From NCBI GenBank assembly GCA_032358165.1, contig JAALGY010000033.1, positions 3,906,001-3,970,000 on the forward strand: a stretch of 64,000 bases of DNA, given 5' to 3'. Both the position numbers and the translations under genes were made by a program. Source of the DNA: Diplosphaera chodatii. Taxonomy: Eukaryota; Chlorophyta; Trebouxiophyceae; Prasiolales; Stichococcaceae. Of this stretch, positions 29,201-44,605 are shown one piece after another (the stretch's first letter is position 1; every line of letters begins with the position of its first letter). The notes below the pieces were generated by a model, which saw nothing but the letters and a program-made list of their open reading frames with translations, did not search any database and had not been told where the DNA came from.

Positions 29201-30055
29201 GGACCAAAACATCAGGCAGGGGCAGAACATGCACTGGAGAATCTCCTGATGATGTGGAGATCATCAGGATCCAGGTCATGTGCAGGCCCCGTTGCCGCTG
29301 TCACAGAGTCACACATCAGTCCAGAGGACCAGTCAAATGCCGCCATAGCGGGTTGGGTGCGCAAACCTCGCAGGATAGACGGTGCAGGCTGGAGATGCCC
29401 TGGAGCACATATCTCAGTGGGGTATCATGCCGTGCTGCTGCTCTGTGCCACTGCTCAGCAATGTCCAGCGACGTCAGGCTGCTGGGCGCCTGTCATAGCA
29501 TAGATGCCCATCGATCCTGTCATGTTTCAGTACACTCTTTGCAGCAATGGACACCCTGAATCAGCAGTCATCAACGACAACTGTCTCCCTCGCCACAGCT
29601 ACAGCAACCTGCCACCTGCCAACATTCTTGTGCCGCCGGCCAGACATGTCATGCGACCACACTACTGCACCTTTGCAAGGTATGACCCCAGGTCGCAGAA
29701 GGGCACCGAGGCGGTGCTGAGGTGGCGCAGTGGGTATTGGTGACGCAGCGCCAATGGGAAGAAGCCGGGGTGCCGCGGGCGCACGCTGTGCAGTGCACAC
29801 CGTGCTGCGCAACAGAACCTGTGTACCAGATGCACTGCTAGGCCAGCAGTTCAGCACATGACGCATGTTCATGTATGCAGCATAGATGCATCGTACCAGG
29901 AGCATGCGACGCACTTGCCCTGGGCGCACACACCTCGTGTCCACCATGTGGACGCTCGCAAGGTCGTCTGGGTCCTCCAGCAGTCTGCAGATGTCCTGCA
30001 GGATCTCCGGTGGTAACTCTCCTATGGATGTCTTCCTGGCTGAGCCCAGAGCCAT
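26215..30055 (-). CDS. F-box / leucine-rich repeat protein 1
   Basis: Likely substrate receptor of an SCF ubiquitin ligase (family inference). The first exon, 29934-30055, encodes MALGSARKTSIGELPPEILQ then DICRLLEDPDDLASV, an F-box. Exon 29671-29785 joins in phase and reads FFPLALRHQYPLRHLSTASV. LRR exons follow on the minus strand, positions approximate: 29.49-29.36 kb (SSLTSLDIAEQW), 29.06-28.95 (LAGINTLSLVVAKQ), 28.75-28.60 (MTNLTRLTIDMNGL, LTKLRVLRS), 28.51-28.40 (LTALGLGDPGL, FPQLQALSF), 28.20-28.08 (LRNLQHLSIESSF), 27.57-27.37 (LQQLTIGYGINFQ, CPQLAQLTLQHDL), 27.09-26.96 (VPELSHLHVHVGSD), 26.85-26.76 (LVHLKSLTLEVRT) and 26.40-26.215 (LPWLTAVHLNCLRW, LPRLRILNAPPELL, stop). The irregular LRRs resemble the RNI-like type in plant F-box proteins. 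Not every junction was resolved. Confidence 0.75.
28801..28851. repeat. 27-bp direct duplication inside F-box/LRR gene 1
   Basis: A 24-base block starting TGAAGGAGCCTCATG is present twice, at 28801 and 28828, separated by TCA. On the minus strand it reads AQHMRLLH twice. It lies between recognised LRR exons, probably in an intron. Confidence 0.8.
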
Positions 30056-30580
30056 CCTTGTGCGCACCCCACTGTGCACTGCCTGAAACCTGTCAGCTGT
30101 GATTCGGATGAATCAGCTGACCTATTACAGGTCCAAGCGACGTCCTGTTACCGACAGCAAAGACAGCAGTGTTGGCTGCATGCCGGCTTCAGCCAATAAT
30201 TGGCGGCAAGGTCGAGGCAGGACACGTTCTGGACGCTTCTCTGTGGCTTTTTTTCCAGAACCCTTGCGTCCCAGACAGCTGCAAATGCCTTGCACACAGA
30301 AGAGCATCGGACATATAGAGCATGCTCATCATCCTCCTTTCCCTCAAGCACGCGTCATCAGCATATGATCTGGCATGCGACGTGCCAGCACAGTTGCGTT
30401 TTGTTTGCCGCCAAGGCCACGCCGCCTGGTGCGCAGGCGGCATACACGTATACGGTGGGTAGGCATGAAGGATGCGCCTCGGACTGCTGGCTTGCAGCCA
30501 CAAGCGCGCGCAATTCCTGATCTGGTAAGCCCGCTGGATGACTTGTGGCATCTGTGCGCAGCTGCAATAGTGCATGTGTC
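30056..30580. promoter_or_regulatory. Divergent intergenic region F-box/LRR 1 / unknown gene
   Basis: 525 bp between the minus-strand F-box/LRR start (30055) and the putative start of the plus-strand unknown gene (30581). A candidate shared promoter. The right gene may have an unrecognised upstream exon, which would shorten this span. Confidence 0.35.
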
Positions 30581-32735
30581 ATGGCCATGCTTGATGCGCA
30601 GGAGAACCAGCGCTCCAAATTGCCAGACGACTGGCCCACCAGGCAGGCCGACGCGGTGCTTGCCAAATACAAGGAAGATCTGCAGGTGCCCTACTGTTGC
30701 AGCGAGCCCAAGCGTTGCCCTGTGCAGTGTGGTGCTCCTTTGGGACATTCTTGCAGGACGCCCCTTCTTGAGTCTTACACTGCAGCACGTTGCCACATGC
30801 TGTCTGAAGCAGCATGCAATTGCTCAGCCTGTGATCTTCACAACGTCCTACTTTGCATTGCAGATACAGGAATGGTCGGCCGCAGAGCAGGACGTGCTGC
30901 CCAGCATCAGGAAGCGCCTCGCCATACACTTTGCAAGATACCGCGAGATCCTGCAGCGGAAGCACCCCGACAAGCCCCTGACCGATGCCGAGGTGGGGCT
31001 GTATCATGGCGCGGCGACAGCCTGCGTCCACACCTTGCTGGCAGTGTCTGGCGTGAGTGCCGGCGCTTGAGAGGGCTGCGCCTGTGTGTGAGCGCAGATG
31101 CCGGAGGTGCCGTTGCCCAGCTTCCATGAGCACACAGATCTGCGGCTGCAGGCGCAGCCCCACAAGGCGCGGGCCCCCGACGCCTGCTGCACACCTGCCC
31201 CTGCAGTGCTGCATGACCCCACGGCCTTCTTTTCCATCCGCAATCTGTTGCATTGTGAGCGCAGAGACGCGCTCGAGAGGCCGGGGCGCACAGATCCGTG
31301 GGGCGCGGCAGGGGTCGGCGTGGCAGCAGCTGGGATCGCCGCGGCTTGGTCCTGCAGACCGCCATTGCCGAGTACTCCGGCCCCTGCGAGCGGACCTGGC
31401 GGCTGGGACCCGACGCGATGTGGGACCTGCCAGCAGTGGTGGTATGTCCCCCTCTCGTTCCACTCCACTGCCTTTTCAACATGCATACGCGCCTGTGCGG
31501 GCAGAGGTCCCTATGGGCAGGTTGGCAGTGCTGCACAAATTTGAAGTATTCCAGCACACAGCAGCAGTGTCTGTGCAGGCCCCACCCGAGTGGGATACGC
31601 AGGACGATGCGCCTCGCGGTCCACTGGTGGCCGAGCGCTGCATGGCGTCGGACGAAGACTGGCCCACCAGGCAGGCCGACGTGGTGCTTGCAAGCTATGA
31701 TCGGCAGGTGCCTCACTGCAGCAAACAGTCTGTACTTTGTATTGCGGTGCTCTCCAGCAGCTTACTGCCAGCGCAGACTTTGCAACCTCTTGCGCTGCAC
31801 AATATCTGCAGCGCGCTGCCACTTGCTGACAATGCATGCACATGCTCAGAACGCGTGGTCTTCGTGCATTCATCAATGTCCTACTGCGATTTCGCAGGTC
31901 AACGAGTTCACGCCGGCGGAGAAGCAACAGCTACCCACCATCAAGAAGGCCTACGTCAACTTTTTCACGGACTACCTGGAGATGTGGCGGTCACAGCAGC
32001 CCGGCAGGCCGCCATCCGAGGTGGGTCTTCAAAGTGCTGTGGCCAGAGCCCATGCACATTCCGTTGTGGTCTGCTGCAGAGCCGGCAGCAGGTGACCGGT
32101 CTGCACCTGTGTACGCGCAGATGCCGCCACCGCGGATCCCGAGCTTCCTCCTTCCCACATCTCGTCGGGTGCGGCTGCAGCACCCCAAGATGCAGCGCGA
32201 AGTGCAGAACACGCTTGCTGGAACCCAGATGCACGTCGCACTGCTGCAGCCCCCGCCCTCCTTCAGCTTTGTGCGCTGCACTCTTAGCGCAGGGCCCTGA
32301 GGCCTCTGGCGGGTGGGGATTCAGTCATGGGTACCTCCAGCAGGCAGACTCGCCAGAGACGCTGCGCATCATCGGGCCGCACGTGGATGTGATGCGCTAC
32401 GGCGGCTGCCTATCCACATGCAGAGCCCCTCTGCTGATGCTGGAGAAGTTTGCTGGTGATGAGCACCAGCTGCCCGACGTCGCAATGGTGGGCCCTCATT
32501 CCCGATCTCCTCTGCCTTGTTGCCATCAGGAAATCTTGCCTCAGTCGCCAGATGTGCTTGTGTAGGCCGTCTTTGTTCCCGCCCTGCAGGCATCTCAAAA
32601 TTGAGTGCTGTTCAGTACATTGTCATCTGACATGCAGTGTTGTTTGTGCAGCAGCCACCTGATGGGGACCGGCATCGCCGCGATGGTGTTGTCTGGGTCG
32701 AGTGCGAGGAGGGGTGGTATCAGGAAAGGTCCTGA
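30581..32735 (+). CDS. Unknown protein(s) with a duplicated DWPTRQAD module
   Basis: Family not recognised. Module copy 1: exons 30581-30685 (starts MAMLDAQENQ, contains DDWPTRQADAVLAKY), 30864-30992 (IQEWSAAEQDVLPSIRKRLA then HFARYREILQRKHPDKPL), and one starting 31098 (MPEVPLPSFHEHTDLRLQ), followed by an exon near 31360-31440 (AIAEYSGPCERTWRLGPDAM). Copy 2: exons 31642-31707 (MASDEDWPTRQADVVLASY), 31898-32020 (FTPAEKQQLPTIKKAYVNFF), one starting 32121 (MPPPRIPSFLLPTSRRVRLQ), then 32341-32488 (ADSPETLRIIGPHVDVMRYG) and a final exon ending at TGA 32733-32735 (VVWVECEEGWYQERS). Exon order and phase are parallel in the two copies, so this is either one gene with an internal duplication or two tandem genes. 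The helical second exon and aromatic-rich third exon suggest a small folded domain, possibly DNA- or protein-binding; this is only a guess. Confidence 0.6.
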
Positions 32736-33128
32736 GTCCTGCCTCATGCTTGGTCTGTGGGGCTGAGGAGTCGAGGTGCCCTCACTCCGTCCAGCTTCGG
32801 GGAACCGCCCTTTTGAGGCTTGAGGGTGCCATTAAGCATGCCTACCCTGCAAGAATTCGATAGTCACCACAGCTATGCCTGCGCCTCTACCCAGCCAATG
32901 CAGCAGCGAGTTCTGAAGTCCACCGATAGGGTGAAGCTGGCACGCAGTCGTAACACATCTCGGGATGTCGTGCTGGGCACGTGCTGATCTATCAGGCAGT
33001 GTTCAGGTGGGCATTGTAATATAGGCAGGATGGAGGAGCGGAATAGTGTGAGGCTTCAACGAACGGCTTCGAGATGTATATATGACTGTACGTTAGGCAT
33101 CTCCAGAGTATGAACACTTGACACATCT
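32736..33128. other. Convergent intergenic region
   Basis: 393 bp between the stop of the plus-strand unknown gene and the stop of F-box/LRR gene 2 on the minus strand. It must hold both 3' UTRs. No coding signal is seen. Confidence 0.4.
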
Positions 33129-36100
33129 TTACAGCGGCACACCCTGTGCAATGCTGCGGTCCAGCTGCATTCCTAGCGCATTGTTCATCTCGCTGAACGG
33201 CAGCTCGACATTCACTGCAACCCACTGATCTGATTTGGGCATCTCCAGCACAATCCGAATGGGCGGCACAGCCGGGCCTTGGCGCTGCGCTAGCTGCAGC
33301 TGGGCCGTCTGTATTTGGCCCTGCAGATGGAAAGGTTTCCGGATCACAACGCGCCATACTTCGATCAGTTTGCTTGTCCCACGATCGTGCTACACTGTGT
33401 GCTGTGCAAAGCAGATCAGTGCTTTTACATTGCACCTCTGGGTCAGCGATGATAGTCAGCTATATGCGTGGTGATCGCCAATGAACGGTGTCTCTGCTCG
33501 CACCTCATCAGGGAATACTGGTCCATCCCGCGTACTGTTGCAGATGAGCGGAAGTGCCAGCTGCTCCAGGGCAGGCATGCTGGCAAATGCCACCAATGTG
33601 CCTGGGCTGCACAAGGCACCACACCCCATTTGTATCCACGTCTGCTGCTGCTTGTGATGCATCTTGAAGTGCAGGGTCATGACTTGCTGTCAGCATACAC
33701 CCTTCAAAAGACAGCTCCAGCAGTGGCGATGCTCACTCAAGTGGAAGGGAGTTGTAGTGTTGAGCGTTGTCCCGCTGGCGGCGTAGGTCTAACCACCTGC
33801 AGGATGCCAACTGCACAGAACGCGGCACAGATGAAGCATGCCGTCATTAGGCGAAACACCTTAGGCAGGTTCCTAGGGAATCCACGACTGCATGGCCGGC
33901 AGCATGTGGTATCATGCTAGGTGCTTGTTCAAGGTTATACCACCTGACAGCCTTCCTGCACAGCACCTTGTGCAGGGGCGCTTGTGCCAGATGCCTGCAG
34001 CCGTCTCGCTCCAGCATCTGGTTATGTGACAGATTAAGCAGCTGCAGTCGCGACAGCTCGCACAGTTCTGGCGGTATGAACGAAATGCTGCAGTTGACCT
34101 GCAACTGCACTGGGCAGGATCAAGAGTGTACATGGTGTTGTTGTGGAAGTGCCATCGATAACGCATGCCTCTTGACGAGAGGCCGCAGGAACCGCACCAG
34201 ATGTAGGCTGATCAGATTTGGCAGAGCTCTGGCGACGGTGCACGCCTCGCGCAGGTTATCACCGCCGATCTGTTTCATGCCATGGAATGCGAGATGGCGC
34301 AATCCGGAGAGCGGTGGCACATAGAGCCGGAGGAACGAGGCCCCGGATGCAATATGATCAGGTGCGTCCTCAGTTGTCGTATCCAATGGTGACACCACCA
34401 GCTGGGTGAGGCTGTGCGGCAGCCGACCTGGCCAAACAGGCAGCATCACCTGCGCGGCAAGTTAGTCGTGAGGAGACCTAGGCTGACACTGCTGGTTGTG
34501 CAATATGTATATGCAGAATGATCGTGGAAATACATTGCATGGGAAAGCGGCTACACAGCAGCACTTGCGCTCTCGCTGATATGAACTGCGCTTGCTGCAT
34601 CAGGACCCGAAGCAGCAAGCTCGACACTGAGACATAGCAGGCCCTGCCTGGGAGTCAAGCACCTGCAATGCCTCCAGCGCCGAAAGGGTGCTGAGCTGGT
34701 GCGGGAAGTCTGTCTCATTCTTGCTTGCTTCCTTGTGATCGCCCCGCAAGGATAGCCGCCTGAGCTGCATCGCAACATACACAACCAGTTGAGGAAGTCA
34801 TCATGGCGAACCCGGATTGTGTTGCGAATGTGCGTTATTGCGCGTACAAAAGGTAGGTCCTGACTTGGGTGCCTGCTGCGCGATGCATGCAAGGCCTCAG
34901 ACACACGTTGCACTGTTGCTCAGCTACCAGATGATTGGGCCCGCCTTCAACCATATGTAGCATGTTAGACATTGTGATGGAAAGGTCATCTCGGCCCATG
35001 TTGACGGCATACTTTGTTGGCAGGAAAGGGGACAGTAGCTCAGCCCATCGAATACTGCACCTGGGGCACGTTTGGCAGGCCATCGGGGACATACTCCCAG
35101 GCAACGTTGTGCAGCATCAGGCTGCTTAGCGCTGAGAGCCTGGAGATCGACGCTGGCAATGGTTCCCCATGCAGTGCGACGCGTGACCAACGTGGGACAT
35201 CGGCTGGGGATCCAGGGCAGAGGCCAAGCGCAAGTGTCTGCAATGCCTGCGATTGGGTTCCAAACAGGGGCTATGTCAGCTCAGCAAGCAGCTTTGCAAC
35301 CAGACTCTTCATGTTGCTTGAATCAAATCCATACGATCCGCACATGCACTATGGCCGATAAGCTCGGGTCATGCTATATGCGACAGATGTCGAACACGCC
35401 ATCTGCGCACCGGGCAGGAGACTGCAATGCCATCCAGCAGCCACATCAAGTCAGGTGCATCAGGCGCAGGCCGCTGACTCCCCTCTCCCTGCTGATATTG
35501 TTGGTTCTCCTTGATGTTCTCGTCCTGGAAAATCAGAGCCAGATCCTGCAAAAAAATCTCACAACCAGACTTATGGAATTGCAGGGCAGGTGTGACCATT
35601 GACGGCCTTCCAGCGTGGCACTTTGCAGACAACAATCTTTAGGTCAGCCTGCGCAGCAGCAGTGCCGTGCGTGTCCGCCTCTAGTACTATTGCCAGTGCT
35701 TCGATTTGGATGCAAGTTTCTGGATGACCCTGCCTGTCAGGGCGCTCGCATCCTTCACCTGCAGCATAGACAGCTGCGACAGGGCTGCCACGACGCTGTC
35801 GTCTGAAACGATCTCCAGTTCTATCAGGGCCAGCTGCCGCAGGCGGTCGCCCATGCTGGCAATGGCCACCAGGCTGCTGTTACCCAGGCTCCAGCCGGCA
35901 ACGTAATCGATACGCAACGCCTGCATTGAGCGAGGACCAAAGATGAGGTTAACTGCAGCACACGATTGCTGCCCTACGCTGGCCAATACACCTGAGCCAG
36001 ACTGCATAGCTCTTTCTATTGTACATGGCTTGCTCGACCGCAGATGTATGCACATGGATGCTGTCGTTCATGCTGACCATGGCAAAACCATAGGTGCTGT

Positions 36101-36974
36101 GTTGGTCACCTGCAGCAAGGGTGCTGCCGCAGCAAGGGTCGTTAGGACCATAGCCAGCGAATGGTCCTCTGATAAATCGATCTGCACGACGACCACTGTT
36201 TGCATCACTACACACATAGGTGTGCAGGCAACCAGCTCATGTGACCACCAACCAACTGGGGTGCGCATGGTCTGCTTGCCATGTAGACACAACTTTGCAC
36301 CCAGGAAGATGGATCTGGAACCCTGAAACTGGGTGACAGTAGTTGTGTACAAAGAGCTTTCATTCTGCAACAGGAGTCATCTGCCAGCAGGATACCCTGG
36401 ATTCAAAGCCCATGCTGCACTGCAGCTGCAGCAATCCGCTGCCATAACGCCACAGCCAGCGCAACAAGGGCAGAAACCTTTGCAGCTTCTGTTGAGTCAC
36501 ATCACGCTCTCGCTCTTGATCAAAGAAGATGCATTCTCCTCCCAGGTCCTCAATTTTGACTGCCTGCACTGCCAAACAGCTAAAGCTGCACAAAGCGAGC
36601 TTGCTTTTGCAGGGCAATGTATAGAATGTCAGGCGTTGTGGCTGGTGTGGCATATCGTCAGATGCAGGGTATTCCTTGTCAGATGCAGGGTATTCCCCTT
36701 GCCTCCCATAGCAGGAGGCCACGCTGTGAAAGGTGCATGTGCCAGGCTTGGCACACGGCTGCAGCCGCGACCCTGCGATGTGACGGCTGCTTGGCTGAAG
36801 CAGGACTGTCGCCACATGCACCGAACACTTCACCAAGAGCATAACATACCGCGCCTGGGCAACTTTCCTATTGTTTCAGCCGTACCTCTCCTGAAATGGC
36901 ACATGCGCTAGCACCCGCTCCAGCAGTTCTCCTGGCAGGTGCTCCGCATTCGCATGGCTGCGACGAGACTGCAT
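33129..36974 (-). CDS. F-box / leucine-rich repeat protein 2
   Basis: Second F-box/LRR gene, same strand as the first. The first exon, 36886-36974, starts MQSRRSHANAEHLPGELLER and continues VLAHVPFQER, an F-box, ending at AG|GTACGG. LRR exons follow on the minus strand, positions approximate: 36.20-36.10 kb (VVVQIDLSEDHSLAM), 35.92-35.76 (LRQLALIELEIVSDD, LSQLSMLQ then a CAG|GTGAAG donor), 35.60-35.42 (LQDLALIFQDENI), 35.25-35.07 (LSALSSLMLHNVAW), 35.03-34.92, 34.78-34.62 (LRRLSLRGDHKEA, LEALQVLDSQAG), 34.45-34.18 (LTQLVVSPLDTT, LSGLRHLAFHGMKQ, LPNLISLHLVRF), 34.10-33.95 (IPPELCELSRLQLLNLSHNQ), 33.65-33.46 (MPALEQLALPL) and a terminal exon to the stop at 33129 (PPIRIVLEMPKSDQWVAVNV). The PPELCEL...LNLSHN repeat is of the regular plant type. 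Same expected role as gene 1; the two are diverged, not a recent duplicate. Confidence 0.72.
36661..36696. repeat. 21-bp tandem duplication
   Basis: GATGCAGGGTATTCC occurs at 36661 and again at 36682. On the minus strand it reads EYPASD twice. It lies between the F-box exon and the first clear LRR exon of F-box/LRR gene 2. Confidence 0.75.
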
Positions 36975-38320
36975 GGTGTATTCTATGTGCTGCGTGATCG
37001 CAACCTCGCCTGTGCGGTGGTCACATCATGCTGGCGCCAGTTCCTTCATTGCGCTGCCGCGGCTCAGTGAACCTGGGCGCACACACTGACAGCACTCAAT
37101 GACATAGCTGATGACAGCGTTAGTGTGCAGTTCCTGCTGCCTGAACAACTGTATGGAGGACCAGCTGGCAGCACCTGGAGTCGCTAACCCTGTGCGCACC
37201 CCCAGTTCAGTGTGCCTTGAAAATCTGTCTTCAGTCACTTGTATGCACCAAACGAGCTGATGTCATGCCAGGCAACGTCAGATCACCGACAACAAGGCAG
37301 TGCCATCTTATAGGACAACAGCTGGCAGCAAGCTCAATGGCTATTCCTGGACGCCTTGGTGTGTGCACTCTTTCTTGTACCCTCGCATCGACGCATCCCA
37401 GACTGGCATATGACTAAACCATCACATGGTAGCAGCAATAAGCTGATTGCAAAGCCCAGAGCTGATCAAATCACTGAAGCCCCGCGCTGAAGGACGATTG
37501 GTGTTCTCATCTCAGAAGCGCATTCTGTCTGGTTCGTGTTCCGACGCTGCGCCACCTGCAGTGGCATTGGCGCCGGCGCAGGCAACCAGACGCATCATTC
37601 GTCGTGCAGAGAGAGGTCTGTCAAGCGCGCGCTGCTTGCCACTGTTCTCAAGGGACACCGGGATGTACCACTGCACTGCCATAGCATGCACAGGATCTAT
37701 ATGCTACACAGGGCGAGGACCACAGGCGCATCAGCTGGATCCATGATACAGGCTTTGAGCATCTGCTTTACAGTTGTCAACCCCTTCGTCGTTGCTGGGC
37801 GCGCTGCGAAAACAGGGTCAGCAGCACTGTGCGCTACCCCAAGTCGTCACAAACTCAATGAACATCAAAGGGAAAGCAGCGGCTGTTGGCATTCCTGTGC
37901 TACGTCTATGCTGCAGAGGACAGACTGCCAGCAGCACTGTACTTGTTCTGTTGCATGCTCACTTGCGCAGTTCTAAACCCAGCGGCACACTGCCCCGCTG
38001 TCTCTGGTGCTATGGGGTCTTTTCCTGGACATGTTGTTGGCTGCTGCAGGCATGCAGCAGCGCACTCCATTGGTCTCTGCAACAGTCAGGCTGCTGCTGC
38101 ATCTACTTCCCCTGCGCCGCCTGCAGGCATGCTCCCGGCCCCCGCGAAACCCTTCCCAACTGGCACAACCATTTGGCTTGCGCTGCGCACGCCGTAGCCT
38201 GCACAGACCGCAACAGAGTGCAGGGCTGCAGGCTCGCTGCACTGGTGGCAGGGAAGCGCCGCGGCGGGCGCGGCCGGCGGCTGGGCCGCTCGCCGCCGAC
38301 GCCGCCGCTGCTCTCGAAAC
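36975..38320. other. Intergenic: F-box/LRR 2 promoter side and GSK3 3' side
   Basis: About 1.3 kb between the F-box/LRR 2 start and the GSK3 stop, both on the minus strand. Plus-strand open frames here show no family features and no plausible exon chain. TTACA near 37768 (minus TGTAA) is a possible distal GSK3 poly(A) signal, but it is rather far from the stop. Confidence 0.35.
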
Positions 38321-42224
<3,904 letters not shown>

Positions 42225-42896
42225 GGAGCTGCTCGCGCGGCGCGCATGCAGCTCAGGCTGCCGCCCGCCCGCGCGCTGCGCCGGGCTGCGCCAAGACACG
42301 CTGCCGGACCAAAATGATCGAGTTGGATGTTCTCGTGAGACAGCGCCTGTGGCCTGACCCTGGGCTGATCCCGACACGCCTGGTGTCGTCCGCGGGTCGC
42401 TGATGCATGAAGTGCATATGGAAGTGCGTTTTTGGGCGCTGCCCGACGTATGCACGGGCAAACTGCGTTGACTGACCAGAGTGCGAGATTTCGGCAAGGG
42501 GAAAGGGGGCTGATAGGAAGTCCCTGTCTGACTAGCCAGCATGCCCTTCGGCACTCGCCCCTTTTGCCACTGCTCGGTCCCTCAGAGCGGCACTCGGGTG
42601 TTTGCACCGCAGCAGACTCGCGTTGCATCCATCCAAGCATCAGCATCCCACCTGAGGCAGCAGTGAGCTTTTAGTGCCTTGCCCACTTCACGTCCTCTGC
42701 AGGAATTAGTTCTCTGATTCTTGCAACTCAAGTCAGCCAAACGCTTGCTGTCATCACAGCCTCTCAATTCTTGTGCACGAGGCAGCTGAAGCCACTCGCA
42801 TCTCGCGTACGATCTGACCGTCCGCTGCATCAAGGCCTTCGACACCCGCAGCGTCTTCTGGCGTGCATCCGGGCATTGCCGCGGCAGGCGTCAGTC
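42225..42896. promoter_or_regulatory. Divergent intergenic region GSK3 / DSS1
   Basis: 672 bp between the GSK3 ATG (42224, minus) and the DSS1 ATG (42897, plus). Both promoters and 5' UTRs must lie here. No specific element can be named. Confidence 0.5.
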
Positions 42897-43488
42897 ATGG
42901 CGGACAAGGCAGCAGCGAAGCCGAGCGAGGAGCAGCCAGTAAAGGTGGAGTCGACGCCGCAGCTGGAGGAGGACGACGAGTTTGAGGAGTTTGACACAGA
43001 AGGTGCAGCCGTATTGACTGTGCACCCTCCGCTCATCCGCGCGAATTGCAAAGCTTTTCTGCTGTGGCTCTATTGCCATCTATTGCGCACCATGAGTCAT
43101 CTCATAATGGTCTTTGAGCGCACTGCCTGTGTGAAACGATGTGCGACCATGCCAAGGCTGCTGCACCCATTAACAGAAATGCCAGCCAGGGGCACACGGC
43201 GAACGTGGGCTGTTGCTGTGCAGAGTGGTCAGAGCAGCAGGAGGACCCCAACGTGGAGAAGCTGTGGGAGGAGGACTGGGACGACGACCAGGTGTAGACC
43301 TGTGCTGAACGTCCTGCATGTCGGCGGGACTGCCGATGCTCTGGCAGGCGCATTGCACGGTTGATGATTGTGCACTGAGTGAGACGTTGCCATCACCTTG
43401 TCACTATGACAGTGTCGACGTGCCATGCCTGCTGCTCCAGGTGACGGACGATTTCTGCAACCAGCTACGGGCAGAGCTAAAGAAGTAG
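42897..43488 (+). CDS. DSS1: DSS1/SEM1, 26S proteasome lid and TREX-2 small acidic subunit
   Basis: 73-residue acidic protein of the DSS1/SEM1 family, an intrinsically disordered subunit (Rpn15) of the proteasome lid that also serves TREX-2 mRNA export and BRCA2-type recombination complexes. Exons: 42897-43002, 43224-43291, 43441-43488; phases 1 and 0 close exactly. Hallmarks: LEEDDEFEEFDTEEW, then VEKLWEEDWDDDQV with the two conserved Trp-acidic motifs, and the C-terminal helix DDFCNQLRAELKK. Length matches the family (about 70-90). Intron 1 is GT-AG after phase 1; the acceptor is TGTGCAG. The very short exons make it easy to miss in automated annotation. Confidence 0.97.
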
Positions 43489-44605
43489 AGAGCTGGCAGC
43501 TGGAGGTGGGCTGACTGACGGCTTGCGCCGCACATGCGCAGCCCTTCAGCAGCTGCATCTGCTAATGAGCAGATCCCAGGCGCAGCCTGCAGCTTGCGGC
43601 TAGATGCCTGGAACGCAGTTAGCCAGAAGCGATGCAAAGCAGGTCCAGGCAGCTGGGGAGGCGAGCAATGAATGTCCAAGCTTCATGTGCAGGCGCGCAC
43701 AGGATGGTGCATCAGGGTGTTGAGCTACATGACAGTGGTCATTTGTGCACAGGCGCCATCGATGAACCACCAGCGAATCACTCCAACGATTGGCAACAAT
43801 GTCACGTTGCAAGGTCCATCTCCACTGTTGCGCGCCCCGCGGCCGCGCAACCGTCAGCACACCGCAGTGCTGTCAGTCTTGGCCGGTGCATGGTAGTGAT
43901 GGCCGCCTCTTGACTGTAGTCCTAAGAACTTCACACAGATAGACGTTACACAAGTGTGACAGCAAACTGATGACTTACCAACGATGCCACAGACTTGGCC
44001 GGCGGGCCTGAGCAGGAGTGCTTTCATTCATGGCAAATGAGCAAAATCAAAGCAGCATTTGGCCTTAGGGTTCTTGAACCCTGATCGGTCCGAGACCGCA
44101 AATTCCCGTCCACCTGTTTGTGCGACTTGCAATGCCTGTGTTCAGCTATTCAATCACAGCAACGACTGAGGGACCACTTAGGCGAGGTCAGGGGCCGGAG
44201 TGAAAATCGAAAGATGCGGCCATGGTCGCATGAATCCTCCTCCGTAGGCCATGCTGTCTCTGATGGCCGGCGCAGCAGCCAGACCGATTAACCGGCTCTC
44301 GGCCGAGCGCGCTCACAGGCGGCTTCTGGAGAACACAGGCGCTTGACATACGTTTTTGGCTACTCAAGATGCCATTTCTGCCGGGATCATGCAGATCATC
44401 TGCAGTCCAGTGTACACGTCGATGCTCAACAGGATGACTAAGCAGTACTGCAAATGACGGCGTCTCATTGGCGCCCAAGGCGCCAGAAGCATGATAACCG
44501 ACTCTTTCACTAACTGATCACCTCAGGAACCACCTCTGTTGGCGTACACACGCGTGCGTGTTCCCGAGTACGTCAGGTAGTCGTGGCACCATCTGCAACA
44601 AGCAC
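43489..44605. other. Intergenic: DSS1 3' side and SET-1 promoter
   Basis: About 1.1 kb with no recognised exon. The left part should be DSS1 3' UTR and the right part the SET-1 promoter. TTAGGGTTCTTGAACCCT near 44066 resembles a telo-box and contains a small palindromic element (GGGTTCTTGAACCC). Confidence 0.4.

Noticed and set aside
30579..31716. Minus-strand open frames opposite the unknown gene
   Set aside because: They are Arg/Pro/Ala-rich shadows; the plus strand has the repeated exon module with matching phases and splice sites.
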